This document shows, piece after piece, positions 1-8,306 of a DNA stretch of 15,350 nucleotides. Under the pieces are notes generated by a model. That model did not search any database. It saw nothing but the letters and a program-made list of their open reading frames with translations, and was not told where the DNA came from. This DNA comes from Comamonadaceae bacterium (GTDB lineage Bacteria > Pseudomonadota > Gammaproteobacteria > Burkholderiales > Burkholderiaceae): positions 1 to 15,350 of the forward strand of contig CANCGU010000039.1 of assembly GCA_947377705.1 (NCBI GenBank). Reading direction: 5' to 3'. The position numbers and the translations under genes were made by a program. Each line of letters opens with the position of its first letter. Within the stretch, counting starts at the first letter, position 1.

Positions 1-498
1 GCAGACATCATCAACGATGTGTGGGCCTTGCGTCAGGCTGGTGCTCAGCAAGTGGTCGCTGCGCATGCGCAGTGTGGGGTGTGTTTGATGCACATGCATG
101 GCGAGCCACAAACCATGCAAACCTTGCCCATGCAAGGCCTTTGTATTCCCCCCGTGACGGCATTTTTGAAATCCCATGCACAAGCGTTGCAAGCCTTGGG
201 CGTGGCGCACGAACGTATCGCGTTAGACCCTGGTGTGGGTTTTGGAAAAACCGTGCCGCAAAACTTTGAGCTACTTGCTCACCAAGACCCATTGCTGGCT
301 TTGGGCTACCCCTTGCTCGTCGGGTGGTCGCGTAAGTCATCCATTGGTGCTGTGACGGGTTGTGATGTGGGCGAGCGCATGGTGCCCAGCGTGGCAGCAG
401 CTTTGTTGGCTGTTGAGCGTGGTGCACGCATTGTGCGTGTGCATGATGTGGTGCAAACCGTGCAGGCACTCAAAGTTTGGCAAGCTGCGCAAGTTTGA
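1..498 (+). CDS. folP: Dihydropteroate synthase, 3' part (partial)
   Basis: Joins the pterin pyrophosphate to p-aminobenzoate to make dihydropteroate in folate synthesis; cytosolic TIM barrel. The window opens inside the gene, and the frame is open from base 1 to the TGA at 496-498 (165 codons), so the N-terminal part is missing. Visible family motifs in order: ADIINDVWAL at the very start (the IND strand), LMHMHGEPQTMQ (the HMxGxPxxMQ pterin-site region), DPGVGFGKT (the DPGxGFGK loop), GWSRKSSIG (the SRKS substrate loop) and the closing RVHDV. All are intact, which supports a functional enzyme. glmM follows after 53 bp on the same strand, a common folP-glmM pairing in proteobacteria. Identification is firm; only the upstream boundary is unseen. 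Confidence 0.96.
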   Translation, partial: ADIINDVWALRQAGAQQVVAAHAQCGVCLMHMHGEPQTMQTLPMQGLCIPPVTAFLKSHAQALQALGVAHERIALDPGVGFGKTVPQNFELLAHQDPLLALGYPLLVGWSRKSSIGAVTGCDVGERMVPSVAAALLAVERGARIVRVHDVVQTVQALKVWQAAQV

Positions 499-551
499 GA
501 CAATGCATTCAAACCTAGAACAAACAAAAATAACATCCAAGGCAAAACAAG

Positions 552-1883
552 ATGACACGCAAATATTTCGGCACAGATGGCATTCGTGGCACCGTGGGTC
601 AGGCGCCGATCACCCCTGACTTTGTCTTGCGTTTGGCCCATGCCGTGGGCCGCGTGCTCAAACAAACGGAAGCCCATCCCACCGTGCTGATTGGCAAAGA
701 CACGCGTATCTCGGGTTATATGTTGGAGTCGGCTTTAGAGTCGGGTTTTAACTCTGCAGGCGTGAATGTGGTGTTGCTTGGGCCATTGCCCACACCTGGC
801 GTGGCTTATCTCACACGCGCGCAGCGCGCAAGCCTTGGCGTTGTCATCAGTGCCAGCCACAATCCCTTTGCAGACAACGGCATCAAGTTTTTCAGCGCAC
901 AAGGCAACAAGCTCAGCGACGCCTGGGAGTTAGCCGTGGAAGCTGCATTGAGCGAAGCGCCTGTGTGGGCAGACTCTGCGAACCTAGGCAAAACCAAACG
1001 TTTAGATGATGCGGCTGGCCGTTACATTGAGTTTTGTAAGAGCACGTTCTCCAACGATCTCACGCTCAAAGGTTTGAAGATCGTAGTGGATGCCGCACAT
1101 GGTGCGGCGTATCACATCGCACCGAAGGTGTTCCATGAGTTGGGCGCTGAGGTGATGGCGATCGGTTGCAGTCCTGACGGCTTAAACATCAACCACGAGG
1201 TAGGGGCCACACACCCTGACGCTTTGGTGCGTGCCGTTAAAGCCAATCATGCCGATTTCGGCATTGCACTGGATGGTGATGCCGATCGGTTGCAAATGGT
1301 AGATGCACAGGGCCGCTTGTACAACGGCGATGAGTTGTTGTATCTGATGGCCGATGACCGCTTGGCGAATGACGAGGTGGTGCCAGGCGTGGTCGGCACC
1401 CTGATGACCAATATGGCCGTGGAAGTGGCTCTTAAAAACCGTGGTGTGCAGTTTGTGAGGGCCAAGGTTGGTGACCGTTATGTCTTGGAAGAACTCGCCA
1501 AGCACCACTGGATTTTAGGTGGCGAAGGTTCGGGCCACTTGCTGGCTTTGGACAAGCACACCACGGGCGATGGCCTGGTGAGCGCTTTGCAGATTTTGCA
1601 AACCTGCGTGCGCAGTGGCCGTGCCATGTCTGAGCTACTCAAAGATGTGAAGCTATTTCCACAAATCCTGATCAATGTGCGTTTACGCCCGGGTCAAGAC
1701 TGGCAGTCGAATGCCCGCATGAAAGAAGAATTGCAAAAGGCCGAGGCCGAGCTGGGGGACACTGGTCGTGTACTGATTCGTGCCAGTGGCACCGAGCCTT
1801 TGGTGCGTGTGATGGTTGAAGCGCGTGATGAAGCGCAAGCCAAGGCCTGTGCCCAACGCATTGCCGATACCCTGTCTGCTTGA
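552..1883 (+). CDS. glmM: Phosphoglucosamine mutase
   Basis: Converts glucosamine-6-phosphate to glucosamine-1-phosphate on the way to UDP-GlcNAc for peptidoglycan and lipopolysaccharide; cytosolic. The 443-residue length matches the family. Diagnostic motifs: [10 protein letters not shown] at residues 4-13; the phosphoserine loop ISASHNP with catalytic Ser102; the metal-binding DGDADR at 241-246; the sugar-binding GGEGSGH at 323-329; and the phosphate-binding [11 protein letters not shown] at 410-420. The ATG at 552 has a modest AAGG Shine-Dalgarno at 539-542 and places the FGTDGIRG motif at the usual distance from the N terminus. It probably shares a transcript with folP upstream. Its stop lies 5 bp from the end of the convergent MATE gene, and no terminator hairpin is visible between them. 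Confidence 0.98.
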   Translation: MTRKYFGTDGIRGTVGQAPITPDFVLRLAHAVGRVLKQTEAHPTVLIGKDTRISGYMLESALESGFNSAGVNVVLLGPLPTPGVAYLTRAQRASLGVVISASHNPFADNGIKFFSAQGNKLSDAWELAVEAALSEAPVWADSANLGKTKRLDDAAGRYIEFCKSTFSNDLTLKGLKIVVDAAHGAAYHIAPKVFHELGAEVMAIGCSPDGLNINHEVGATHPDALVRAVKANHADFGIALDGDADRLQMVDAQGRLYNGDELLYLMADDRLANDEVVPGVVGTLMTNMAVEVALKNRGVQFVRAKVGDRYVLEELAKHHWILGGEGSGHLLALDKHTTGDGLVSALQILQTCVRSGRAMSELLKDVKLFPQILINVRLRPGQDWQSNARMKEELQKAEAELGDTGRVLIRASGTEPLVRVMVEARDEAQAKACAQRIADTLSA

Positions 1884-1888
1884 TGTCC

Positions 1889-3262
1889 TCATCGGTGCGC
1901 CTTTGGGGCATGACGGTACGCAGCACGCCATAAAACAGGCAATAAAACGGCCGTCGTGACGTACAAAGCCAAGCTACCTGTTTGCCAAAATGCAATGGGT
2001 GACTGGGGGCTTAACCACGGTAAGTTGGAGAGATCAAAGTTGGTCCCGTAGGCCACGCTATAACCGCCGGCCAACCCCAATCCCCAGAGCAAGACGGTGT
2101 AGGTGATGAGAGGCAGCACGGTGATGTTGTAGCAGCGCAGGCTGAACACGGTGAACACCTGCACCGCATCGGCAACGTGGTAGACCATGAGCCAGAGCAG
2201 CAAGGTGGCGGCGAGTGCGGCTACTTCTGGCGATTGCGTGTAGAGACTGGCAATGGTTTCACGTTGCCAGCCAATCAACGCAGCCAAGCTGATGCTCAGC
2301 AGAAGAATCAAGTTGAGGCCTGCGCGTAGGGCCTGTCGCGCTTGGGTCATTTGTCCAGCGCCAATCCAATAGCTCACACGCGAGCTGCTGGCGATGGCAA
2401 GCGAGAGGGGAACCATATAGAGCACCGCGGCCATGTTGGACACAATTTGGTGGCTCGCTGTCGCCACCACGCCCAAGCGGGCAATGAACAAGGACATCAG
2501 GGTAAAGGATGTAACTTCTACGCCAATTGCTAAACCACTGGGCAAGCCTAAGCGTGCAAAACGAAGTAGGGTGGTGCTGTCTGGTTTCTCCATAGGGGCC
2601 CAGATGCGGTAGGGGCGATAGAAGTCTTGTGTGCGCAGCAGCCACAGCGCAAGGCTCACCATCATGAGCATCACGGTCAAAGTTGCCCATGCGCAGCCAG
2701 CCAAACCTAGAGGGGGCAATACGTCTGGAATTCCGAGGACCAAGACGATCGACAAAGGCACTTTGACCGTCAACGCACCCACCTGTACCCACGTCACCAG
2801 TTTGGGCTTACCTAAGCTCTGGTTGAGCGTGCTGTACATGCGAAACAGCAAAGAGGCGGGGAGACCCAAAGCCATGATGCTGAGATACCCGCGCACCTCG
2901 TCTTGCAAATCAGACGGTACTTGTGTCCAGTTCAACAGCGGACCAGGACAAAGCAAAGCCCACATGCCAATTGCGGCGGTGAAAGCACACAGATACAACG
3001 CTTGTCTTACCGAGCGACCCACTTCGGCGTGTCGTTGTGCGCCATGCAGTTCTGCCCAAACAGGCAACAAGGCCTGCAGCATGCCCATGAGGGAAATGTG
3101 AACCGTCACATAAGTCGCTGCAGCCACCGCAAGCGCGGCCAAGGCCGTATCTGCAAAATGGCCTGCCACCAAAGTGTCCGTGATGCTGAAGGCCATCACG
3201 GCGAGTTGTCCGACCATCACGGTGCCGGCGTGCCGCATGATGGTGGCGCGTTCACTGCTCAT
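1889..3262 (-). CDS. MATE-family (NorM-like) multidrug/cation antiporter
   Basis: Predicted inner-membrane exporter of the MATE family, which expels organic cations or lipid-like substrates in exchange for H+ or Na+. The 457-residue protein is hydrophobic almost throughout and fits about 12 transmembrane helices. The N-terminal stretch (HAGTVMVGQLAVMAFSITD, then AGHFADTALAALAVA) is characteristic of MATE helix 1-2, and a second half of similar character starts near residue 240 (GLPSGLAIGVEV). The ATG at 3262 is 4 bp from the stop of the upstream ArnT-like gene and has no convincing Shine-Dalgarno, which suggests translational coupling. Substrate cannot be told from sequence. The partner gene could mean a lipid-linked or envelope substrate, but that is guesswork; a drug exporter is equally possible. 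Confidence 0.9.
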   Translation of the reverse strand: MSSERATIMRHAGTVMVGQLAVMAFSITDTLVAGHFADTALAALAVAAATYVTVHISLMGMLQALLPVWAELHGAQRHAEVGRSVRQALYLCAFTAAIGMWALLCPGPLLNWTQVPSDLQDEVRGYLSIMALGLPASLLFRMYSTLNQSLGKPKLVTWVQVGALTVKVPLSIVLVLGIPDVLPPLGLAGCAWATLTVMLMMVSLALWLLRTQDFYRPYRIWAPMEKPDSTTLLRFARLGLPSGLAIGVEVTSFTLMSLFIARLGVVATASHQIVSNMAAVLYMVPLSLAIASSSRVSYWIGAGQMTQARQALRAGLNLILLLSISLAALIGWQRETIASLYTQSPEVAALAATLLLWLMVYHVADAVQVFTVFSLRCYNITVLPLITYTVLLWGLGLAGGYSVAYGTNFDLSNLPWLSPQSPIAFWQTGSLALYVTTAVLLPVLWRAAYRHAPKAHR

Positions 3263-3266
3263 GGCG

Positions 3267-5000
3267 TTATTGAGGTTGACGGTGGTGATACAGCGTCACG
3301 TCTTCGTTGTTGTCGGAGGGGCGACGAATGGTGCGCACACGGGTCCATTCGTTCAAGCGAACCACATGGCCTAAGTCAGGGCGTGAATCGTTGTCGACCA
3401 GCAGCCATGGGCAGCGAGCTTGCTGCTCCGTTGGTGTGGTTTCTGCCACTTTGACATCAAAGCCACCGTGGTAATGGAAGGCCGTCATTTGCCCCACATC
3501 GAGGCCGTAACTCAACAAGCACACGTTTTGTGTTTCGCGCGCATCTTGTGTTGCCATGATGCTTTGAATTTGTTGTACCCAAGGTTTGTAGCTGCGCGCA
3601 AAGTCGAGCAAGGGCAGCCATAGCGTCAGCAGCAGCAGCCAGCACAAGGCCGCACCGCCTGCGGGCAACACCAAGCTTTTCCAAAGCGCATGCCGATGCT
3701 TGGCGGTGCGCCACACCACCAACCAAGCCCAAACTATGGTTGCAGCGAGTGCCATGACAAAAGCTAGCCAATGAAAGCTGGGTACAAAGCCCGGCGCCAA
3801 GCGCGCTACGTTTGCTGCGGGTTGGCTAGGCCAGCCTGTCTGCATGGCAATCCAAATCACCCAAATGATGAAGGCACAGCCTGAGAAAAACAGCAAGGTG
3901 AACCAGTCAATCAAAGCGGCCACGCTGCGGCGCAGAGTGGGCAAAGCAAAGGCGGCCAAAGTTGCAAATGCAGGAAGGGCTAACAACAAGGTTTGGTCAG
4001 ACGAGTGCGTGAGCATGGCCGTACTGACCGTCAATGCGGTAAACCACATGGGCAGAACCAAATGACGGCTCCAATGCAAGGAGGTCCATTGACGGCGCCA
4101 GCGCCATAGCGTCCAAACAGCCAAAGGCCAAGCCGGCCATGTGAACCAAGCCATCAAGCGCAGCAGACTGCGCCACTCTGGCCAATCATTGTGCAAGGCG
4201 TGTAAGCGCCAATGCCAGACATCCAAGGCGCTGGCCAGCGCGGCGACGGCCAAGCCCATGGCCAGCAGCCAGAGGGCATGTTGACGCCCGGTTTTCGCAG
4301 ATGTGCTTCGACGGTCAAGCAAGCACAAGAACCCACTGCCTGCGGCCATTAACACGGCGAAACTGGGTGCGCCACTCAAACACAAACCCAACAAACCAAC
4401 GCTCAAGGCCAACAAGCTGTAACGGGGGTGATAAGGCAATGCTGCCACGCCGTAAAAAGCACAGCTCACGAATGCCAGTTGCGTCAAGATGGGGCTTGCT
4501 TCATGGGACAGCAGTGTCAAGCCCAAGCATGCGATGAGCGCGAGTACGGCACCATCTGCAATCGTCCGGGCATAGTCTTTGGGTTTGGCTTCGCCGCCGA
4601 AGGCAAAAGGCACGGGCTGAGCTTGCGGGCTTAAGGCCAGGTAGTACACACCATGCCAAGTGGTGGCCAAAGTCAGTCCCAAAAGTAGGGCAAAAGGAAT
4701 CCGAGCTGCGAGCCCCGCAGACACCCAACTTGGCGCCATTTGAATGGCCCAAGCGCCTAGCCAATAAGGCAGCAAAGCATCCAGTTCCGGTGCTTGTCCC
4801 CAGACGCTGGGGTTGAACCAATCGCTCACACCTTCGGCGAGTGCAAGCATGTGTCCGAATGCGGTGAACTCATTGCCTTTCCAGGGTTCTCGGCCAAATA
4901 AGCCTGGTAATACATAGGCAGCGCAAAACAACCACAACGCGACACGCGGCAAGCGGCGTACGGCACTTTGAGGAACGATGGCAGGCGTAGGTTGAGTCAC
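3267..5000 (-). CDS. ArnT-like GT-C membrane glycosyltransferase homologue (GT39/GT83-type)
   Basis: Polytopic membrane protein of 577 residues resembling the ArnT/PMT fold: a first membrane helix (about 18-35), a periplasmic-type loop with GREPWKGNEFTAFGH at 36-50, many further hydrophobic segments to about 465, and a hydrophilic C-terminal tail (about 466-577). Family members move a sugar from a lipid-phosphate carrier onto lipid A, protein or another envelope acceptor. The first loop normally holds an acidic pair (often D-E) containing a catalytic Asp. Here the aligned position appears to be N43-E44, so activity is uncertain. The start is GTG at 5000 with no good Shine-Dalgarno; it lies 11 bp past the T-run of a terminator, so a promoter inside the upstream gene or read-through is needed. 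The MATE gene follows after 4 bp. The family call is good; substrate is unknown. Confidence 0.7.
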   Translation of the reverse strand: MTQPTPAIVPQSAVRRLPRVALWLFCAAYVLPGLFGREPWKGNEFTAFGHMLALAEGVSDWFNPSVWGQAPELDALLPYWLGAWAIQMAPSWVSAGLAARIPFALLLGLTLATTWHGVYYLALSPQAQPVPFAFGGEAKPKDYARTIADGAVLALIACLGLTLLSHEASPILTQLAFVSCAFYGVAALPYHPRYSLLALSVGLLGLCLSGAPSFAVLMAAGSGFLCLLDRRSTSAKTGRQHALWLLAMGLAVAALASALDVWHWRLHALHNDWPEWRSLLRLMAWFTWPAWPLAVWTLWRWRRQWTSLHWSRHLVLPMWFTALTVSTAMLTHSSDQTLLLALPAFATLAAFALPTLRRSVAALIDWFTLLFFSGCAFIIWVIWIAMQTGWPSQPAANVARLAPGFVPSFHWLAFVMALAATIVWAWLVVWRTAKHRHALWKSLVLPAGGAALCWLLLLTLWLPLLDFARSYKPWVQQIQSIMATQDARETQNVCLLSYGLDVGQMTAFHYHGGFDVKVAETTPTEQQARCPWLLVDNDSRPDLGHVVRLNEWTRVRTIRRPSDNNEDVTLYHHRQPQ

Positions 5001-5011
5001 GGCTTTGAAAT

Positions 5012-5043
5012 AAAAAAGGCAGCGCGGAGGGCCGGGCTGCCTT
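5012..5043 (-). terminator. Rho-independent terminator of the L31 gene
   Basis: Read on the minus strand, AAGGCAGC (5043-5036) pairs with GCTGCCTT (5023-5016). An inner CGG/CCG stem is separated from it by one G-G-type mismatch, and the hairpin runs into TTTTTT (5017-5012). It sits 20 bp beyond the stop of the L31 gene in the correct orientation. This is the only textbook intrinsic terminator I see in the window. Confidence 0.88.
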
Positions 5044-5063
5044 GTTCGAAGTGAGCGTGGTGC

Positions 5064-5321
5064 TTACTTGGCGATGGTTTTGCCGTACTTGTTACGGAAT
5101 CGCTCAACGCGGCCACCCATGTTGTCCACAGATTTTTGTGTACCGGTGTAGAAGGGGTGTGACTCGCTGGTGGTATCCAACTTGTACAACGGCAGTTCGC
5201 GGCCGTCTTCCATGGTGATCATTTCTTTTGTGCTGGCGCATGAGCGTGTCACAAATTTGAAACCGTTAGACATGTCCATGAAACAGATTTCACGGTAGTT
5301 GGGGTGAATGCCTTCTTTCAT
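5064..5321 (-). CDS. rpmE2: 50S ribosomal protein L31 type B
   Basis: Ribosomal protein L31 of the large subunit, bridging to the small subunit. The 85-residue product starts [11 protein letters not shown] and contains [14 protein letters not shown], both hallmarks of the type B (zinc-free, C-minus) form. It has only Cys13 and Cys28, so the CxxC zinc-binding pair of type A is absent. I place the start at 5321 rather than at the in-frame ATG at 5351, because the family begins exactly at MKEGIHP and an AAGGA Shine-Dalgarno (5328-5332) lies 6 nt upstream. Type B copies are often Zur-repressed when a zinc-binding paralogue exists; I could not make out a Zur-like dyad upstream, so such control is not supported here. 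It ends at a strong terminator. Confidence 0.97.
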   Translation of the reverse strand: MKEGIHPNYREICFMDMSNGFKFVTRSCASTKEMITMEDGRELPLYKLDTTSESHPFYTGTQKSVDNMGGRVERFRNKYGKTIAK

Positions 5322-5327
5322 CGCTTT

Positions 5328-5332
5328 TCCTT
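5328..5332 (-). promoter_or_regulatory. Ribosome binding site fixing the rpmE2 start
   Basis: AAGGA on the minus strand, 6 nt before the ATG at 5321. It supports the 85-residue form of L31 over the 95-residue form that would start at 5351. Confidence 0.8.
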
Positions 5333-5410
5333 GAGCAGCTGCGGTAGCCACGCCGACCTATTTCGACACACTTTCCGCAAAACGCGTCATTATGCCATGA
5401 AAGGGGAGGT

Positions 5411-6316
5411 TTATCGCAAAACGGCTAAAGCAAAGGGTAGGCTGAGCATGCCCAAAACAGTAGACAAGGTGACCAGCCCAGCCACATAAGCTCCGTTGTA
5501 GCCCATGCGTGCGGCCAGCACATAACCGCTAGACGCCGTTGGCAGTGCAGAAAAGGCCAGTAACACGCTGGTTTGCGTCTGGTCCAGCGCAAAGACGCGG
5601 GCGAGCCACCAAGCCAAGATGGGGGTGAGTAGATGGCGTATGGCTAAAAGGGAAATGGACAAGCTTTTGGCTTTCATCAGGTGACCAAATTCCATGCCTG
5701 CGCCGGCGGCCATCAAACCCAAAGCCAGCGATGCCGCCCCTATGCGTTGCAGCGTGGGTTCGGTCCAGCTCGGGATGTGCAGGCCAATGAGGTTGGCGAT
5801 TAAGCCTAGGCCCGTGGCCAAAATCAAGGGGTTGCGAAGCAGTTCTCGGCCAAAGCTGCGTTGGGCATGACGCGCCATCGGCCATACAGCGGCGACGTTG
5901 AACAAAGGAACGCATACGCCAATGAGCACCGCAATTAGCAGCAAGGCTTGCGGTCCCGCAATGCGCTCTGCCAAAGCCAGCGCAATGAATGAATTGAAGC
6001 GAAAAGCCACCTGAGCGCTGGCCGCGTGCAAGCGTGTGTCAATGTGCTTACGCAGCAGTGGCAGCTTGGGGATGGCATAGGACATGCCAATGCTGCTCAG
6101 CCCCAGCATCAAACCCGCCATGATCAGGTGCGAGGCCGCCTGTAAATCCAAAGGGGTACGAACGATGGAGTGAAACAGCAAGACCGGAAAAAGAAAGAAA
6201 TAAACCAAGCTCTCAACTTGCTCCCAAACGGTGCGATTAAGTGCTGTGTATTTGCAAACCAAATAACCACAAAGAATGAGAGAAAAGTCAGGAAAGAGGA
6301 GTTGAGCGTAATTCAC
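5411..6316 (-). CDS. AEC-family permease (auxin efflux carrier-like)
   Basis: Predicted inner-membrane transporter of the AEC family, whose bacterial members carry malate, malonate or other small organic acids. The 301-residue product is hydrophobic throughout and fits about 10 helices. Family signatures include FRFNSFIALALAERI in the first half, then VPLFNVAAV and RNPLILATGLGL, and near the C terminus SALPTASSGYVLAARMGY. I chose GTG at 6316 because the family typically begins at a sequence like MNYAQLLxPDFSLIL, seen here directly after this codon. An in-frame ATG at 6394 would add 26 hydrophilic residues and run into the leader of the divergent gene. The Shine-Dalgarno is poor at either start. 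No terminator separates it from rpmE2 89 bp downstream. Substrate unknown; the divergent neighbour encodes a carboxylate-type binding protein, which may be coincidence. Confidence 0.85.
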   Translation of the reverse strand: MNYAQLLFPDFSLILCGYLVCKYTALNRTVWEQVESLVYFFLFPVLLFHSIVRTPLDLQAASHLIMAGLMLGLSSIGMSYAIPKLPLLRKHIDTRLHAASAQVAFRFNSFIALALAERIAGPQALLLIAVLIGVCVPLFNVAAVWPMARHAQRSFGRELLRNPLILATGLGLIANLIGLHIPSWTEPTLQRIGAASLALGLMAAGAGMEFGHLMKAKSLSISLLAIRHLLTPILAWWLARVFALDQTQTSVLLAFSALPTASSGYVLAARMGYNGAYVAGLVTLSTVLGMLSLPFALAVLR

Positions 6317-6383
6317 GTGACAGAGAATAACCGCACTTGAATTCTTGCGTCTTCTTAATGCGATTAGGATGGCGCCAAAGTTT

Positions 6384-6396
6384 GATTGATTCAATC
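6384..6396. repeat. 13-bp inverted repeat upstream of the Bug-protein gene
   Basis: GATTGA and TCAATC flank a single T in the divergent spacer between the AEC permease and the Bug gene, just upstream of the AGGAG ribosome site. A 6+1+6 dyad in AT-rich DNA can arise by chance. An operator role is possible but unsupported. Confidence 0.35.
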
Positions 6397-6402
6397 GTTT
6401 TT

Positions 6403-6407
6403 AGGAG
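6403..6407 (+). promoter_or_regulatory. Ribosome binding site fixing the Bug-protein start
   Basis: AGGAG lies 8 nt before the ATG at 6416. It supports that start over the in-frame ATG at 6386, which has no Shine-Dalgarno and would spoil the signal peptide. Confidence 0.85.
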
Positions 6408-6415
6408 AAATATCC

Positions 6416-7378
6416 ATGCAACGTCGTCATTGTTTTGCGCTGTCGCTATTGGCCCTCGCTGGTTCTGCTTTTGCGCAGGGTTATCCGAACAAAGTGATTC
6501 AACTGCAGGTCCCGTTTGCGCCGGGTGGTACGACCGACATCATTGCCCGCACCATTGCAGACCCTTTGGGTAAAGCGCTTGGGCAAACGGTGGTGGTGGT
6601 TAACAAAGCGGGCGGCGGCGGTGTGGTCGGCGCAAACGAAACAGCCAAAGCAACGCCGGATGGTTACTCTTTAGGCATGGCGACGGTCTCGACAACGGCA
6701 GCCAATCCCGCCATCAATGCCAAAATTCCTTACAACCCACTCACCGATTTTTCGCCCATCATTAATGTGGCGGCGACCCCTAACATCATTGCTGTGCATC
6801 CCAGCTTCCCTGCGACGGATTACAAAAGTTTCGTGGCTGAGGTCAAGCGTTCTCCTGGTAAATATTCATACGCATCGTCAGGCACAGGTGGCATTGGTCA
6901 CTTGCAAATGGAGTTGTACAAAAACTTGAGTGCGACCTTTGTCACCCACATCCCCTACCGTGGCGCAGGCCCTGCTTTGAACGATACCGTGGCAGGTCAA
7001 GTTCCGATGATCTTTGACAACTTGCCATCTGCCTTGCCTTTCATCAAAGAAAATCGCTTGGTGCCCATCGTCGTGGCGGCCCCTCAGCGTTTGGCTGTGT
7101 TACCCAACGTGCCTACCTTCAAAGAAGTAGGTTTGGAGCCCGTCAACCGCATGGCGTTCTACGGTATTTACGGACCCAAAGGCATGCCCAAAGACATCGT
7201 GGACAAAATCAATGCTGGCGTGCGTAAAGCTTTAGAAGACCCCGCTGTGCGCAAGCGCATTGAAGACACGGGCTCCATCATCGTGGCCAATACGCCAGAA
7301 CAGTTTGGTGCACAAATCAAGGCCGAGTTTGAGGTCTATAAACGTGTGGTGGTTGAGCAAAAACTTAGCTTGGATTGA
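6416..7378 (+). CDS. Bug-family (TctC-like) periplasmic solute-binding protein
   Basis: Secreted binding protein of the Bordetella uptake gene (Bug/TctC) family, typically binding small carboxylates such as di- or tricarboxylates or aromatic acids. The 320-residue precursor has a classic signal peptide: RR-containing N terminus, hydrophobic core at about 6-18, and a likely cleavage after SAFA at residue 20. The mature N terminus carries the family signatures [22 protein letters not shown] (residues 24-45) and GYS/PDGY near 81-84, and later [14 protein letters not shown] and [13 protein letters not shown]. No tctA/tctB membrane genes are nearby, so it is an orphan, which is frequent for this hugely expanded family in Burkholderiales. 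Its stop overlaps the TTG start of xerD by four bases. The ligand cannot be predicted from sequence alone. Confidence 0.93.
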   Translation: MQRRHCFALSLLALAGSAFAQGYPNKVIQLQVPFAPGGTTDIIARTIADPLGKALGQTVVVVNKAGGGGVVGANETAKATPDGYSLGMATVSTTAANPAINAKIPYNPLTDFSPIINVAATPNIIAVHPSFPATDYKSFVAEVKRSPGKYSYASSGTGGIGHLQMELYKNLSATFVTHIPYRGAGPALNDTVAGQVPMIFDNLPSALPFIKENRLVPIVVAAPQRLAVLPNVPTFKEVGLEPVNRMAFYGIYGPKGMPKDIVDKINAGVRKALEDPAVRKRIEDTGSIIVANTPEQFGAQIKAEFEVYKRVVVEQKLSLD

Positions 7379-8301
7379 TTGCATTGACTGCACCGTCGGC
7401 GTGTGTGCCAGATGCCAACATTGATATCTTCATTGATGCCCTTTGGTTAGAGCATGGCTTGGCGGCCAACAGCTTGGCAGCCTACCGTCGCGATTTGAGT
7501 TTGCTCAGCGATTGGCTGCAAGCACAGGGTACGCATTTGTTGAATGCACAAGAGTCAGACCTGCAACAGTATTTTGCGCATCGTCATGCGCAAACGAAAG
7601 CTACGAGTGCTAACCGTCGCTTGACTGTGTTCAAACGCTTTTACCGTTGGGCGTTGCGTGAGCGTTTGCTAGTTGCTGACCCCACCCTCAAATTGCTGAC
7701 AGCCAAACAGCCCGCTCGCGCACCTAAAAGCTTGACGGAGGCACAAGTGGAGAGCCTGCTCAATGCTCCCGATGTCTCCACTGGGCTAGGCATGCGTGAC
7801 CGCGCGATGTTGGAGCTGATTTACGCCAGCGGTTTGCGTGTGAGTGAGTTGGTGGGGCTCAAAACCTTGCATGTGAGCTTGAACGACGGCGTGTTGCGCA
7901 TCATGGGCAAAGGCAGCAAAGAGCGCTTGGTCCCATTTGGCGAAGTGGCCCGTGATTGGCTACAGCGTTATTTAAATGAAGTGCGTCCGGCGTTGCTGGC
8001 GGGCCACCAGACAGAAGCCTTATTTGTGACGGTACGTGGCAAGAATGCCGGTGAGGCCATGACACGCGCCATGTTTTGGCAGCTCATCAAGCGCTACGCC
8101 TTGCAGGCGCAAATTCATGTGCCAATTTCACCGCATACCATGCGTCATGCCTTTGCGACGCATTTGCTCAATCACGGTGCTGATCTGCGTGCGGTGCAAA
8201 TGCTGTTAGGTCATGCGGATATTTCAACCACGACCATCTACACGCACATTGCGCGTGAGCGCTTGAAAAGCTTGCACGGTCAGCACCACCCGCGTGGATG
8301 A
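7375..8301 (+). CDS. xerD: Site-specific tyrosine recombinase XerD
   Basis: Tyrosine recombinase that acts with XerC at dif to resolve chromosome dimers at division. Domains: an N-terminal SAM-like DNA-binding domain (about 15-100) and a catalytic domain (about 118-300). All catalytic residues are present: Arg155 (ASGLRVSEL), Lys179 ([10 protein letters not shown]), His254 and Arg257 (SPHTMRHAF), His280 (LLGH) and Tyr289 (TIYTHIA). The [15 protein letters not shown] segment resembles XerD rather than XerC. The 308-residue length, from the TTG at 7375, is near the family norm of about 300. That TTG overlaps the TGA of the Bug gene (TTGA), implying coupling; a second in-frame TTG at 7384 and a GTG at 7405 are alternatives. 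No inverted repeats, att-like sites or excision genes flank it, so it is the housekeeping recombinase, not a mobile-element integrase. Confidence 0.95.
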   Translation: MIALTAPSACVPDANIDIFIDALWLEHGLAANSLAAYRRDLSLLSDWLQAQGTHLLNAQESDLQQYFAHRHAQTKATSANRRLTVFKRFYRWALRERLLVADPTLKLLTAKQPARAPKSLTEAQVESLLNAPDVSTGLGMRDRAMLELIYASGLRVSELVGLKTLHVSLNDGVLRIMGKGSKERLVPFGEVARDWLQRYLNEVRPALLAGHQTEALFVTVRGKNAGEAMTRAMFWQLIKRYALQAQIHVPISPHTMRHAFATHLLNHGADLRAVQMLLGHADISTTTIYTHIARERLKSLHGQHHPRG

Positions 8302-8306
8302 CGCAT

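Noticed and set aside
2259..3454. Several 150-180-codon open frames overlapping the MATE and ArnT-like genes
   Set aside because: They are other-frame shadows of two well-supported membrane proteins, with biased composition and no motif.
5389..5421. Possible rpmE2 promoter: minus-strand CATAAT with TTGCGA at 19-bp spacing
   Set aside because: Both hexamers match only partly and the spacing is long; too weak to list as a promoter.
6317..6394. N-terminal extension of the AEC permease from the ATG at 6394
   Set aside because: The added residues are hydrophilic and not family-like; the typical N terminus begins at the GTG at 6316.
7375..8301. Tyrosine recombinase as a sign of an integrative element or integron
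   Set aside because: The sequence is XerD-type, no attachment-site repeats, tRNA target, excisionase or cargo lie nearby, and both flanks are ordinary chromosomal genes.
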